A stretch of DNA of 61,170 bases from Paludibacteraceae bacterium (GCA_017559505.1 JAFYSF010000049.1:1-61170); one strand, 5' to 3'. Positions 15,969 to 27,710 are shown, numbered from the stretch's first letter. Notes: generated from the sequence alone by a model not told the origin. Program-made: numbers and translations.

Positions 15969-16943
15969 ATGGCAAAAAAGAAAGTAAAATTACAATTCAA
16001 TCCCGAAACACTTTCGTTTGAACGTGTCGAAACATCAATCGGAAAAACCCTCAAGAAACTGACTTTGCACCTATTTTCAAGTGCTTTCATCGGTTTCCTA
16101 TTCTTCATCGTTTTCACTATCATAATAGACTCGCCTGACGAAAAACGCCTAAAAGCCGAAAACGAACGAATGGAAATCCAATACGAACTGCTCAATCGCC
16201 GATTGGAACAGATGAATGATGTATTAGCCGACATCAAACAACGCGACAACAACCTCTATCGCGTAATATTCCAAGCTGACTCTATTCCCGACAATGTTCG
16301 CCATAGCACTGCCCTCACCAGCCATCGCTACGAAGAACTTGCCAGAATGAATACTGCTGCTATTTTGATTGAAACCACACGCAAAACTGATGATATAAGC
16401 AAACAACTCTACATTCAATCAAAATCATACGACGACCTTATGTTGCTCGTGAAAAGCAACGAACAAAAACTCAAACAAATACCTGCCATACAACCTATTC
16501 TAAACAAAGACCTTACGCGCATCGCATCGGGTTTTGGCTATCGAGTTGACCCTGTGTATCGCACCCGCAAATTCCATCAAGGCATGGACTTCACTGCCCC
16601 TACTGGCACCGACATCTACGCCACAGGCAATGGTGTGGTCGAATTTGTAGGTTGGAAACAAGGCTATGGCAACACCGTGATAATCGACCACGGATTTGAA
16701 TATAAAACACTTTATGCCCACATGCATAAAATCAAGGTAAAAAAAGGACAAAAACTCACTCGCGCCGAAATAATTGGCACGGTTGGCAACACAGGCAAGA
16801 GTACAGGTCCTCACCTTCACTACGAAGTGGAATACAAGGGTCAGAATGTCGACCCTCTCAACTACTACTTCCTCGACTTATCACCAGAAGAATACGACCG
16901 CATGATACAACTTGCCACTAACGCTGGCAACGTAATGGACTAA
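15969..16943 (+). CDS. M23-family murein peptidase, membrane-anchored
   Basis: 324 residues: a short basic N-terminus, one membrane segment (about 38-52, FIGFLFFIVFTII), a coiled-coil stalk (about 55-160) and a C-terminal LytM/M23 domain. Zinc ligands are visible in HQGMDF (His203, Asp207) and HLHYE (His282, His284). The domain cuts peptide cross-links of peptidoglycan, or acts as an activator of amidases if inactive; the intact ligands favour activity. The start codon directly follows the hairpin element, leaving only GAAA as a spacer. Any ribosome binding region therefore lies within the element. Confidence 0.92.
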   Translation: MAKKKVKLQFNPETLSFERVETSIGKTLKKLTLHLFSSAFIGFLFFIVFTIIIDSPDEKRLKAENERMEIQYELLNRRLEQMNDVLADIKQRDNNLYRVIFQADSIPDNVRHSTALTSHRYEELARMNTAAILIETTRKTDDISKQLYIQSKSYDDLMLLVKSNEQKLKQIPAIQPILNKDLTRIASGFGYRVDPVYRTRKFHQGMDFTAPTGTDIYATGNGVVEFVGWKQGYGNTVIIDHGFEYKTLYAHMHKIKVKKGQKLTRAEIIGTVGNTGKSTGPHLHYEVEYKGQNVDPLNYYFLDLSPEEYDRMIQLATNAGNVMD

Positions 16944-16948
16944 AACAA

Positions 16949-17015
16949 TTCATAATGCATAATTCACAATGCAGAATTAATCCATCCTAATTAATTATGA
17001 ATTATGCATTATGAA
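16949..17015. repeat. 18-bp perfect inverted repeat
   Basis: TTCATAATGCATAATTCA (16949-16966) is the exact inverse of 16998-17015, enclosing ATTAAT/ATTAAT blocks. No T run follows, so it is more likely a repeat of the TTCATAATTCATAATT type than a terminator. Confidence 0.6.
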
Positions 17016-17064
17016 CCGAAAGTCTTTAAACCTATAGGTGAAAAAATTATGAATTAATATAACT

Positions 17065-19293
17065 ATGATTGACTACCATAACCTAACACCCGAACAAGAA
17101 GAAGAGATGATTCAATCCGAATTCAGAGCTCTTCTACGCGACTATGCCGCAACTGCACACAAACAAAAAGTCGAAATAATCACAAAAGCATTCGAATTTG
17201 CCAACAAAGCTCATGGTGGTGTGAAACGCCGTTCGGGCGAACCATACATCATGCACCCCCTTGCCGTAGCTCGCATCGTTGTGAACGAAATAGGTTTAGG
17301 TTCTACTTCGATTTGTGCCGCTTTGCTCCACGACGTTGTCGAAGACACCGACTACACCGTAGAGGACATTGCCAACGAATTCAACCCTAAAATCGCTTCT
17401 ATTGTCGCTGGTCTTACCAAAATATCTGGCGGTATATTCGGAGAAGGGGCTTCTGCTCAAGCCGAAAATTTCCGCAAACTCATCCTCACTATACCCGAAG
17501 ACGTGCGCGTAATTCTTATCAAAATGGCTGACCGTCTGCACAATATGCGCACTCTCGGCTCAATGCCTCCTGCCAAACAGCTCAAAATCACAGGCGAAAC
17601 CCAATACATATATGCTCCTTTAGCTCAACGACTTGGCTTCTTCCTAATCAAAACTGAATTAGAAAATCTCAGTTTCAAATACGAACAACCAAGCATCTAC
17701 GCCAAGCTCGAACGCCAAATAATGCAGGTTACCCCAATGCTCGAAGATGCTTTCCGCATTTTCATTCAGCCTATTACAAAGATTCTCGACTCGTATGGCT
17801 ACGACTACGAAATCATAAAACGCATAAAATCACCATATAGCGTATTCAAAAAGATGCAAACCAAGCATATCACTTTCGAAGAAGTGTATGATTTATTGGC
17901 TATTCGCATCATCCTCAAACCAAAACCAAACGAAAACGAAAAGGCTAATTGCTGGGTAACTTATTCAGCCATTACCAGCATCTACACACCTCACCCCGAC
18001 CGCACTCGCGACTGGATCAACACTCCTAAATCTAATGGCTATGAGGCTCTCCACGTCACAGTTATGGGTCCTGGAGGCAATTGGATTGAGGTTCAAATCC
18101 GTAGCCAACGTATGAACGACATTGCCGAAAAAGGCCTTGCTGCTCACTGGAAATACAAAACTGGCGAACAAGAAGAATCTGACCTTGACAAGTGGTTCAA
18201 GTCCATCAAAGAAATGCTCGACACAAGCGACTTTACTAATGCAGTCGAGTTCATGGACACATTCAAGCTCAATCTATATTCAACCGAAATTTTTGTCTTT
18301 ACTCCAAAAGGCGATATTCGTAAAATGCCGGCCAAGGCTACTGCTCTCGACTTTGCCTTCCATCTCCACTCCGACATTGGTACTCACTGCATTGGCGCAA
18401 AAGTCGATCACCGACTTGTTCCTGTCAGCTATGAGCTACAAAGTGGCGACCAAATCGAAATTCTCACATCAAAAAGCCAAAAGCCTCAAATGGAATGGCT
18501 CGATTTCTGTACTACTGGTAAAGCCAAAGCCCAACTACGCACTATCCTCAAAAAAGAGCTAAAAACTATTATCAAAAAAGGTCAAGACACTATAGAGCAA
18601 ATCATAAACTCTGTTGGTCAACCGGTTAATAATCAAACACTACAAGTCGTACTCGACCATTTCAAAATCACTGACGTAAACAATCTCTATTCTGCCATAG
18701 GCAAAGGCAAGATTGACACATCTATCATACCTTCTCTCTTCTTAAACAAAACAAAAAATAAATGGATGCGAATTTGGAAACTCCAATTCGGTAGCGACGA
18801 CAAAAAAGAAGAGACTACACCGCAACCTACACAACACAACCCTAAAAAGACCCTACATATCACTGATGCCGACGTTGGTTCTGGCTACAAAATTGCCGAT
18901 TGCTGTCAACCTATTCCGGGCGACAATGTGCTTGGCTTCATCGAAACTAGTGGCGATGTCATAGTCCACAAATGCGATTGTCCGGTAGCGCAAAAGCTCC
19001 AAGCCAGCTATGGCAACCGCATCTTGTCTGCCAAATGGGAAACTCAAAAAGTGCTCTCATTCCTCACTACCATCGAGATTTCGGGTGTCGACCAAACAGG
19101 GCTACTAAAACAAATCGTACAAATCATCAGCGACGACTATGCCATCAATATCAAAAACATCAATATCGACACCACCGATGGCGTATTCAGAGGCACTCTC
19201 GACATCTATGTTTATAGTGCCGACGACATCACCAATTTATGCAAAAATCTACTAAAAATCAAAGCATTAAAATCAGTAAAACGCATAAAATAA
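17065..19293 (+). CDS. RelA/SpoT-type (p)ppGpp synthetase/hydrolase
   Basis: 742 residues with the full long-RSH layout: HD hydrolase domain (His89-Asp90 in LLHDVVEDT), synthetase domain (about 240-360, with RIKSPYSVFKKM and NGYEALHVTV), TGS domain (VFTPKGDIRKMPAKATALDFAF, about 410-470), a helical linker, a zinc-finger-like segment with DCCQP and HKCDCPVA, and a C-terminal ACT domain (about 670-742). It makes and degrades the alarmone (p)ppGpp in the stringent response. The hydrolase residues look intact, so it is probably bifunctional. The next gene starts 11 bases later, suggesting one operon down to pdxA. Confidence 0.95.
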   Translation: MIDYHNLTPEQEEEMIQSEFRALLRDYAATAHKQKVEIITKAFEFANKAHGGVKRRSGEPYIMHPLAVARIVVNEIGLGSTSICAALLHDVVEDTDYTVEDIANEFNPKIASIVAGLTKISGGIFGEGASAQAENFRKLILTIPEDVRVILIKMADRLHNMRTLGSMPPAKQLKITGETQYIYAPLAQRLGFFLIKTELENLSFKYEQPSIYAKLERQIMQVTPMLEDAFRIFIQPITKILDSYGYDYEIIKRIKSPYSVFKKMQTKHITFEEVYDLLAIRIILKPKPNENEKANCWVTYSAITSIYTPHPDRTRDWINTPKSNGYEALHVTVMGPGGNWIEVQIRSQRMNDIAEKGLAAHWKYKTGEQEESDLDKWFKSIKEMLDTSDFTNAVEFMDTFKLNLYSTEIFVFTPKGDIRKMPAKATALDFAFHLHSDIGTHCIGAKVDHRLVPVSYELQSGDQIEILTSKSQKPQMEWLDFCTTGKAKAQLRTILKKELKTIIKKGQDTIEQIINSVGQPVNNQTLQVVLDHFKITDVNNLYSAIGKGKIDTSIIPSLFLNKTKNKWMRIWKLQFGSDDKKEETTPQPTQHNPKKTLHITDADVGSGYKIADCCQPIPGDNVLGFIETSGDVIVHKCDCPVAQKLQASYGNRILSAKWETQKVLSFLTTIEISGVDQTGLLKQIVQIISDDYAINIKNINIDTTDGVFRGTLDIYVYSADDITNLCKNLLKIKALKSVKRIK

Positions 19294-19304
19294 ATCAATA
19301 AAAC

Positions 19305-20348
19305 ATGAAAAAAATATTATTCACACTGCTGGCTATCACTGCACTAATTTTCAGTGCGTGCAAAGACAACAATCAAAAAACAGTATATCTACCATCAATC
19401 TCAGGTGCTGCCTACGAGGTGCTTCTCGTCATCGACGATAGCCTCTATCGCACTCCTGCTGGCGAAGCTATGTACTACGTACTCAATGCTCCAACCCCAA
19501 TTCTACCTCAACCCGAACCTATGTTCAAGATGTCAAAAGTGGCTCCAAATCATTTCGACAATCTCTTGAAAGCTACTCGCAACATCGTCTTCGTAGATGT
19601 AAATCCAAACAAATACACTCAAGCCAAAATCAATCTCAGCCGCAATCGTTGGGCTAACACTCAAGCCATTGCCAACGTAGTCGCACCCGACGAAGAATCA
19701 CTCAAAACTATCTTAGAAACAAGTGGTTCAACCATTTCCGACTATTTCATCATGGCTGAACGCGAACGCATGATCGACTTCTACCAAAGCAACATCAATG
19801 CCGAGGCTCTCCGCCGTGTATATCAACAATTTGGCAGCAAAATCGCCGTGCCAACCTCAATGAATAAATACGAGAAAAAAGACAATTTCCTCTGGATTAC
19901 AAACGGCAGTGCCCTAATCCGCCAAGACATCGTAATATACACCACTCCTTACAAATCAATCGACGACCTAACCCACGAATCTATCATGGCTCGTCGCGAT
20001 TCTGTAATGAAAGCCAATATGCCTGGTGGCGTCGAAGGCTCTTACATGGGCACCGAGTATCGCTATCTCCCTCCTGTAACCAATTTCGTAACGCACAACA
20101 ATGCTTGGTGTGCCGAGACTCGCGGACTTTGGAAAATGAAAAATGGCGAACACATGGGTGGTCCATTCGTATCGCTCACTCGCATCGACGAAATGAATAT
20201 GCAAATCATCACCATCGAGGGCTTTGTCTTTGCTCCTAAATACGACAAACGCAACCCTCTCCGCCAACTCGAAGCCATGATCTACTCTCTCCGACTCCCT
20301 CACGAAGTCAACGAAGTGGTCATCACAGCCCCAAAAACAGACCAATAA
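19305..20348 (+). CDS. DUF4837 family lipoprotein
   Basis: 347 residues with a lipoprotein signal (ALIFSAC, Cys about 19). The body matches the Bacteroidota-specific DUF4837 family as I recall it (AYEVLLVIDDSLY, LPQPEPMFKMS, RNIVFVD, MPGGVEGSYMGTEYRY and RGLWKMKN blocks). Its function is not known. Adjacency to the RSH gene and pdxA is typical for the order, so it is a core gene. Confidence 0.88.
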   Translation: MKKILFTLLAITALIFSACKDNNQKTVYLPSISGAAYEVLLVIDDSLYRTPAGEAMYYVLNAPTPILPQPEPMFKMSKVAPNHFDNLLKATRNIVFVDVNPNKYTQAKINLSRNRWANTQAIANVVAPDEESLKTILETSGSTISDYFIMAERERMIDFYQSNINAEALRRVYQQFGSKIAVPTSMNKYEKKDNFLWITNGSALIRQDIVIYTTPYKSIDDLTHESIMARRDSVMKANMPGGVEGSYMGTEYRYLPPVTNFVTHNNAWCAETRGLWKMKNGEHMGGPFVSLTRIDEMNMQIITIEGFVFAPKYDKRNPLRQLEAMIYSLRLPHEVNEVVITAPKTDQ

Positions 20349-20370
20349 ATATCAAAAATCACAAATTTCT

Positions 20371-20425
20371 GCACCTTTACCTCTCCTTACCTTCAAGCAA
20401 GGTGCACCGTAAAAGACTGCCACAA
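20371..20425 (-). repeat. dispersed repeat, family A
   Basis: On the minus strand it reads GCAGTCTTTTACGGTGCACCTTGCTTGAAGGTAAGG, the same arrangement as 36824-36866. It fills the DUF4837-pdxA spacer. Confidence 0.65.
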
Positions 20426-20477
20426 AAGAAATCACAAAAAACAAATATATAAATTGTGCATTAAAAAAATAACAAAT

Positions 20478-21620
20478 ATGGAAAAAAAACTTAAAATAGG
20501 TATCACCCAAGGCGACATCAACGGCATCGGCTACGAAGTCATCCTCAAAGCCCTCACCGACCAACACATTCTCGAACAATGCACGCCTATCATCTACGGC
20601 TCTGCCAAAGCTGCAAGCTATCACAAAAAATCTCTCGGCATTGATTCTTACACTATCAGCGTATCTCGCTCTGCCGACGATGTTAATCCTCACAAAATCA
20701 GCATCGTCAACACCTCTGCCGACGAACCAAAAGTAGAACTCGGACAACCAACTCCCGAAGCTGGCAAATCTGCTCTCGAAGCCCTCGAAGCTGCTACTGC
20801 CGACCTCCTCGCTAACAAAATCGACGCTATCGTCACTGCGCCTATCAACAAGGCTACTATCCAAAGCGAGACATTCAAATTCCCAGGTCACACCGAATAC
20901 CTCGAAAATCGTGCTGGCTCTGAGTCTCTTATGATACTTGCAAGCGACCGCCTCCGCGTTGCTTTGGTCACAACCCACATGCCTATCACCAAAGTCTCTC
21001 AAGCCATCACCAAAGAGGCTATCCTCCAAAAACTCCGTCTTCTCAACAAGTCTCTAAAAGAAGACTTTAGCATCATACGCCCACGCATCGCCGTGCTCGG
21101 ACTAAACCCTCACGCAGGCGACAACGGACTCCTTGGCACCGAAGAACTCGAAGTTATCAAACCTGCCATCGAAGAGGCTATTGCCGAAGGTATCGTATGC
21201 GTAGGACCTCTCGCTGCCGACGGACTATTTGGCTCAGGCAAATTCCAACACTACGACGCAGTCCTCGCTATGTATCACGACCAAGGTCTTGCCCCATTCA
21301 AAGCCCTCACTACCGAAAAAGGCGTAAATATCACAGCAGGTCTCAAATTCGTACGCACATCTCCAGCTCATGGCACTGGCTACGACATCTCAGGCAAAAA
21401 CATTGCTAACGAGCTATCTATGCGCGAAGCTATCTACGAGGCAATACACATCGTTCGCAACCGCGAAGCTTACAAACAAATGTATGCCAATCCTCTTCCA
21501 TTCCCTAAACAAGAAGAGCGCAAACCTCGCGAAATCAAACTCTTCGACCCAGTAGCTCACGACGCACAAAAAGCCTACGAAGCTAAACAACAAAATCAAA
21601 ACCAACAACCAGCAGAATAA
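20478..21620 (+). CDS. pdxA: 4-hydroxythreonine-4-phosphate dehydrogenase
   Basis: 380 residues from the ATG at 20478 (MEKKLKIGITQGD); an earlier in-frame ATG at 20454 adds eight non-conserved residues. Family features are ITQGDINGIGYEV at the N-terminus, TAPINKATIQ, FPGHTEYL, and the metal-binding histidine regions VTTHMPI and MYHDQGLAPFK, followed by GTGYDISGKNIA. It oxidises 4-phosphohydroxy-threonine on the way to pyridoxal phosphate (DXP-dependent route). A Gln-rich tail ends the protein. The downstream gene follows after 3 bases. Confidence 0.95.
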   Translation: MEKKLKIGITQGDINGIGYEVILKALTDQHILEQCTPIIYGSAKAASYHKKSLGIDSYTISVSRSADDVNPHKISIVNTSADEPKVELGQPTPEAGKSALEALEAATADLLANKIDAIVTAPINKATIQSETFKFPGHTEYLENRAGSESLMILASDRLRVALVTTHMPITKVSQAITKEAILQKLRLLNKSLKEDFSIIRPRIAVLGLNPHAGDNGLLGTEELEVIKPAIEEAIAEGIVCVGPLAADGLFGSGKFQHYDAVLAMYHDQGLAPFKALTTEKGVNITAGLKFVRTSPAHGTGYDISGKNIANELSMREAIYEAIHIVRNREAYKQMYANPLPFPKQEERKPREIKLFDPVAHDAQKAYEAKQQNQNQQPAE

Positions 21621-21623
21621 CAA

Positions 21624-22898
21624 ATGCAAAAAGTCATTGACTATATCATACAATTCCTAATCCGTGACGAGCATAAAGCCCACCACGTAGGCTATTGTAG
21701 CGATAAAACTCAATGGTCTAAATACAAAGTCGTAATTGTTCCGTCTAACTTCTTCAACGACAGCATCTACGGCACACAACAAAGTATGCCTTCTCTCCCT
21801 CTTCAAGAGATTGAAGGCATACCTTTTTTGTATGGCACTCCCCTAATCGAAAAAATCGACAACACAATCATCTGCCATGCCGACATCATTGCAAGCACCT
21901 ACTTTCTCATCTCTCGCTACGAAGAATACCTCAATCCAAACTCCAATCGCGACCCTCACGGCAGATACATAGGCAAACAATCCGTTCCCGCACAAGCTGG
22001 CTTCATCCACCGTCCTATCGTAGAAGAATACGGCGAATTACTTCGCAATCTACTACAACAAGCCGGCGTGCCTCTTCTTCCTATACCACAACAAATCAAC
22101 CACATATACCTAACCCACGACATCGACTCCATAACCAATTATCGCAGAATACGCGGACTAATAGGAGGAATACTTCGCCGAGAAAATATAACCACAATAC
22201 TCAAATCACTCTTCAACATCCACAACGACCCTGCCTACACATTCCCTTGGATTCTCAATCAAGACAACCAACTACCACAAGCAACACAAATCTACTTCGT
22301 CAAGGCAGCACGACAAGCCTCTGGTCTCGACCGCCCTGCATACAATTTAGTAGGCAAAAACTTCACTCATCTCAAAAAAGAGATACTAACCTCATCGCCC
22401 AAAGCAATATTCGGACTACATGCAAGTTATAAGAGTGGCAATATCCCCGATATTATCAGCGACGAACGAAAACTCTTACAATATGCAATTGAAAACCAAC
22501 AAATAACCACATCTCGACATCACTATCTCCGCTCACTCCACCCTAGCGACATGGAAGCCTTGATAGATGCACGAATAACCGATGACTATACTATGGGCTA
22601 TGCCGATATAGCAGGATTCCGACTCGGCACATGCCGCGCAGTTCGCTTCATCAATCCCGCCACACGCAAACTCACATCGCTAACCCTACATCCTCTCACC
22701 ATTATGGATTGTACACTCAGCGAACCACACTATATGAACCTCACCTACAAAGAAGCTCTCTCCTACTCACAAATCCTAATCAACGAAACCAAACAACACA
22801 ATGGCGACCTCTGCCTCCTTTGGCACAACACTCGCTTTAACAACAACGACTATCACAGCCAACTATACTCACAAATAATCAAATCTCTATGCCTCTAA
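21624..22898 (+). CDS. polysaccharide deacetylase-like protein (DUF7033-type N-terminus)
   Basis: 424 residues, cytoplasmic (no signal peptide). The segment ending in PFLYGTPLIE and the ADIIASTYFLISRYEEY block match the N-terminal domain that precedes a divergent NodB-like polysaccharide deacetylase domain in Bacteroidales. The metal-binding motif is THDIDS (about residue 170). Later FGLHASYKSG and RHHYLR match the second deacetylase motifs, and GFRLGTCRA is conserved in this group. It sits directly after pdxA and overlaps the next glycosyltransferase by 10 bases, so it probably acts with the two transferases on a surface glycan. The reaction is not established. Confidence 0.82.
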   Translation: MQKVIDYIIQFLIRDEHKAHHVGYCSDKTQWSKYKVVIVPSNFFNDSIYGTQQSMPSLPLQEIEGIPFLYGTPLIEKIDNTIICHADIIASTYFLISRYEEYLNPNSNRDPHGRYIGKQSVPAQAGFIHRPIVEEYGELLRNLLQQAGVPLLPIPQQINHIYLTHDIDSITNYRRIRGLIGGILRRENITTILKSLFNIHNDPAYTFPWILNQDNQLPQATQIYFVKAARQASGLDRPAYNLVGKNFTHLKKEILTSSPKAIFGLHASYKSGNIPDIISDERKLLQYAIENQQITTSRHHYLRSLHPSDMEALIDARITDDYTMGYADIAGFRLGTCRAVRFINPATRKLTSLTLHPLTIMDCTLSEPHYMNLTYKEALSYSQILINETKQHNGDLCLLWHNTRFNNNDYHSQLYSQIIKSLCL

Positions 22899-24073
22899 AA
22901 AAAATACTTATAATAACCGATGCTGTTACCAAACCCTTATACACACCAAGGGTACGTAACATCTATCACTATTTTTCACAAAAAGGCATTCAAATAGATT
23001 GGTTTACTGAACAATACGAAACTATCCCATCTGATTTTAATATAAAATTACACCAAATATCATTCTACAAACACAAAGGCGTATTAGGCAAAATAGAATG
23101 GACAGTGAAAAATATTCTAAATATTTTGTTTGACTACAAAAACAACTATTTTGCCAATAAATTCCTTACTTCGACCCAAAACACCAAATACGACTTAGTG
23201 TTTTGCAGTACGTTCCACACATTTGGGTTAAAAGCAGCTCTCAAAATAGCACAAAAACAAAATATACCACTACACATAGACCTACGCGACATTGCCGAAC
23301 AATGCGATACTAACGAATATAACAACTCAAAAATAGCACTTGGGCTTATCAGTAAGGCATACCGCAATATCAACATCTCCCGCCGAAATAAAATATTAAA
23401 ACAAGCCCACACCATCACTACCGTATCTCCTTGGCATGTCAACTTTTTGAAGCAAATAAATCCTAACACCCACCTAATCTACAACGGCTACGATGCTACT
23501 CTATTCCAGCCTCAAAACATAAAATCAGACTATTTCGACATAATCTACACAGGCAAATGGTATGGTCAAACCCTACAAGATCCGACACTGCTATTTCAAG
23601 CATTAGCCGAAATAAACAATCCACAAATACGCCTTATTTGGTACACTAATACAGATGTCCACACCCAAATAAGCAACCTTGCCAAACAGCATAATCTAAC
23701 CACACCTCTAATAATAAACAGTTACGTCCCTAACAACGAAATACCCGTTCTCTTAAACAAAAGTTCAATCATCCTTGTACTGACCAACAAAGGCAACAGA
23801 GGTATAATGACTACAAAATTCTTCGAGGCTATCGGCGTAGAAAAACCTATACTCTGTGTTCGTAGCGATGAAGAATGCCTTGCCCAAACAATCAAAGAAA
23901 CCAATGCTGGATTAGCCGCTACAACTGTAGATGAAGTAAAAGAATTTATTCTATACCACTACAACCAATGGCAAAAACAAGGCTATACCCACATAAATAT
24001 AACTAACAAAGAACAATTCACTCGTCAAAACCAAGCACAACAATTCGAAGAAATATTCAATAAAATAATATAA
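22889..24073 (+). CDS. glycosyltransferase, GT4-like
   Basis: 394 residues of GT-B fold. The N-terminal half shows DLVFCSTFHTFGLKAALKIA and the pattern HTITTVSPWHVNFLKQ that precedes the domain linker. The C-terminal half has IYTGKWYG, a VPNNEIPVLLNKSSIILVLT segment, and GIMTTKFFEAIGVEKPILC with the conserved Glu of the EX7E region. It transfers a nucleotide-sugar-derived residue; donor and acceptor are unknown. It overlaps its neighbours on both sides (10 bases upstream, 1 base downstream as TAATG), so the three genes form one translationally coupled cluster. Confidence 0.85.
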   Translation: MPLKKILIITDAVTKPLYTPRVRNIYHYFSQKGIQIDWFTEQYETIPSDFNIKLHQISFYKHKGVLGKIEWTVKNILNILFDYKNNYFANKFLTSTQNTKYDLVFCSTFHTFGLKAALKIAQKQNIPLHIDLRDIAEQCDTNEYNNSKIALGLISKAYRNINISRRNKILKQAHTITTVSPWHVNFLKQINPNTHLIYNGYDATLFQPQNIKSDYFDIIYTGKWYGQTLQDPTLLFQALAEINNPQIRLIWYTNTDVHTQISNLAKQHNLTTPLIINSYVPNNEIPVLLNKSSIILVLTNKGNRGIMTTKFFEAIGVEKPILCVRSDEECLAQTIKETNAGLAATTVDEVKEFILYHYNQWQKQGYTHINITNKEQFTRQNQAQQFEEIFNKII

Positions 24074-24957
24074 TGCTATCAATATTGATTCCAACATATA
24101 ATTATGATTGCTACGATTTGGTCAAAGAACTACATCGTCAGGCTCTCGAATGCAATATTGAATTCGAAATCATTGTTGCCGACGATTGCTCTTCTTCTAA
24201 ACTATCAAAACTACAACAAATAACCGAATTATCTAATTGCCACCTAATCAAACCACAACAAAACCTTGGGCGTGCTAAAATAAGAAATTTTTTAGCCGAC
24301 AAATCGCAATACAACCATATTCTATTCCTCGATAGTGATTCTTTTCCTGCTTCTAACAATTTTCTAAAAAACTACATTCAATTTATACCTCAAAACCTCA
24401 CTATCTTAGGCGGAAGAATCTACAACAAAGCACAAGATACGCAACACACACTACTAACCAAATATGGCATAACCAAAGAAAGAAACAAAGATATTTTAAC
24501 AAAATCAACCTCACCTTTCACATCACCCAACTTCCTTATACCCAAAAATATCTTCAATACAATACGATTTAATGAAAATATAAAAGGATACGGACATGAA
24601 GACACTATTTTTGGCATAGAACTATCTCGCCATAATATTCCTTACTATCGTTTTGACAATCCAATCATACATCTACAAATAGAAGACAATCAAACTTTTA
24701 TACAAAAAACAAAAGAATCAATCTCAAACCTATACAATATCTACACAACAAAGCAATATCCTGAATTGGAAACACTATCACCCGTTCTGAAACTATACTT
24801 AAAACTAAAAAAACTACACTGCACCCCTCTTTTGGCAAAAATATACAGCAAATATTCAAACACTTTAATTCAATATTGCGACAACAAAAATCCCAATTTA
24901 GCCATATTTTCATTATATAAACTATGCTATTTATGCCATATATCAACCAAACTATGA
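24073..24957 (+). CDS. glycosyltransferase family 2
   Basis: 294 residues of GT-A fold: LSILIPTYNYDCYDLVKEL at the N-terminus, EIIVADDCSS (nucleotide-binding acidic pair), a QNLGRAKIRNFLA block, the DXD-equivalent FLDSDSF (about residue 90), and GYGHEDTIFGIELSRH with the ED catalytic-base motif. It likely extends a polysaccharide or modifies a glycan with the previous gene. Composition is A+T-rich compared with pdxA, typical of glycan loci. Confidence 0.88.
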   Translation: MLSILIPTYNYDCYDLVKELHRQALECNIEFEIIVADDCSSSKLSKLQQITELSNCHLIKPQQNLGRAKIRNFLADKSQYNHILFLDSDSFPASNNFLKNYIQFIPQNLTILGGRIYNKAQDTQHTLLTKYGITKERNKDILTKSTSPFTSPNFLIPKNIFNTIRFNENIKGYGHEDTIFGIELSRHNIPYYRFDNPIIHLQIEDNQTFIQKTKESISNLYNIYTTKQYPELETLSPVLKLYLKLKKLHCTPLLAKIYSKYSNTLIQYCDNKNPNLAIFSLYKLCYLCHISTKL

Positions 24958-25014
24958 CAAAGTGGCACAATTCAGCACTAATTAGACTATTGGCACAAAA
25001 TATGATAATATAGA

Positions 25015-25037
25015 AGAGACGCCCTCTGCGTCTCTTT
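25015..25037 (+). terminator. hairpin after the glycosyltransferase genes
   Basis: AGAGACGC (25015-25022) pairs with GCGTCTCT (25028-25035) across 5 bases, with a short T stretch. It is a weak terminator or a leader element ahead of groES. Confidence 0.55.
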
Positions 25038-25075
25038 CAATTTATACAAATAATAACTTTAAAAATTTATAAATC

Positions 25076-25345
25076 ATGAACATCAAACCATTAGCAGACC
25101 GCGTACTTATCCTTCCTGCAGCGGTCGAAGAAAAAACAATCGGAGGTATCATAATCCCAGATTCAGCAAAAGAAAAACCTCTAAGAGGCGAAGTTATTGC
25201 TGTTGGCAATGGCACTAAAGACGAAGAAATGATTCTTAAAGCTGGCGACCAAGTTCTTTATGGTAAATATGCTGGTACTGAACTCGACCTCGACGGCACC
25301 AAATATCTCATCATGCGTCAATCTGACGTACTCGCAATAATTTAA
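25076..25345 (+). CDS. groES: co-chaperonin GroES
   Basis: 89 residues, full length, with [12 protein letters not shown], the mobile loop region ([18 protein letters not shown]) and a C-terminal [12 protein letters not shown]. The heptameric lid of GroEL. The 116-base gap to groEL contains tandem variants of ACTAATAACTA. Confidence 0.97.
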   Translation: MNIKPLADRVLILPAAVEEKTIGGIIIPDSAKEKPLRGEVIAVGNGTKDEEMILKAGDQVLYGKYAGTELDLDGTKYLIMRQSDVLAII

Positions 25346-25434
25346 TGATTAATGAGTAACTAATAGTTATTAACGAAACGATATTTTGTTACAAGGTAAA
25401 AACTGAAACAACTCTTAAAATCATTAATAACTAA

Positions 25435-27096
<1,662 letters not shown>

Positions 27097-27128
27097 TCCG
27101 TATCACGCAATAAATCATAAAAAAACAG

Positions 27129-27166
27129 AGGACGACAAAAAATTACTTTTTAGTCGTCCTTTTTGT
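27129..27166 (+). terminator. terminator of groESL
   Basis: AGGACGAC (27129-27136) pairs with GTCGTCCT (27153-27160), extended by A5/T5 pairing inside the loop, followed by a T run. Confidence 0.9.
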
Positions 27167-27174
27167 TATATCAT

Positions 27175-27709
27175 ATACTAATTTCGAAAAGTTCGAAGAG
27201 TTCGAATAGTTCGCAAAGGAGTATTTTTAGGCTAATTAGCCTTATTGGTCGAATGAGATTTTATTGGCAAAAAACATGAATAACTTTGCGAAAGTATTAA
27301 TATGACTTGCAAAGTTAGTAAAACCACAGTTAAATAATTGTCATTCAAATACATATCAAAGAAATACACTCACAAAGTTTACAATCGACAAATTACTTAA
27401 ATCACTGATAATTAGTTACATTTAGGAACTTTGCAACTTTGCAATTGCAAAGTTATAGCGAAAATGTGTTGCACCTCGGCATAACTCAAATAAATTTGGT
27501 TCTGCCCTCGGTTTACTACATTTTTGCAAAGTTGATATATTTATTCTATGAAACGACTAAAAATATGTCTACTTTTTTAGGAAAAATACGACTTTCAACA
27601 ACTTTGCAAATGAGAGGTGTAAAGATGACTGTTTTCTAAGGAGCAGGTTGCTTGAACCTTGCTTGAGGGTAAGGCAAAAGAACACACACTCTCATTGTTT
27701 ATTCGCAAA
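27175..27709. repeat. repeat-filled spacer: TTCGAA-rich, AACTTTGCAAAGTT-type and family A repeats
   Basis: No gene is supported here. Bases 27184-27220 carry variants of AGTTCGAATAGTTCG. Bases 27280-27610 carry at least six copies of ACTTTGCAAAGT-type half or full palindromes, the clearest at 27428-27452. Bases 27623-27709 are a family A copy (GACTGTTTTC, then GGTTGCTTGAACCTTGCTTG, then ACACACTCTCATTG). Confidence 0.6.
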
Positions 27710-27710
27710 C

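Noticed and set aside
24962..25000. TGGCAC-containing sigma-54-like sites before groES
   Set aside because: GG to GC spacing is 9 rather than 10 bases and no activator gene is near. CIRCE is also absent.
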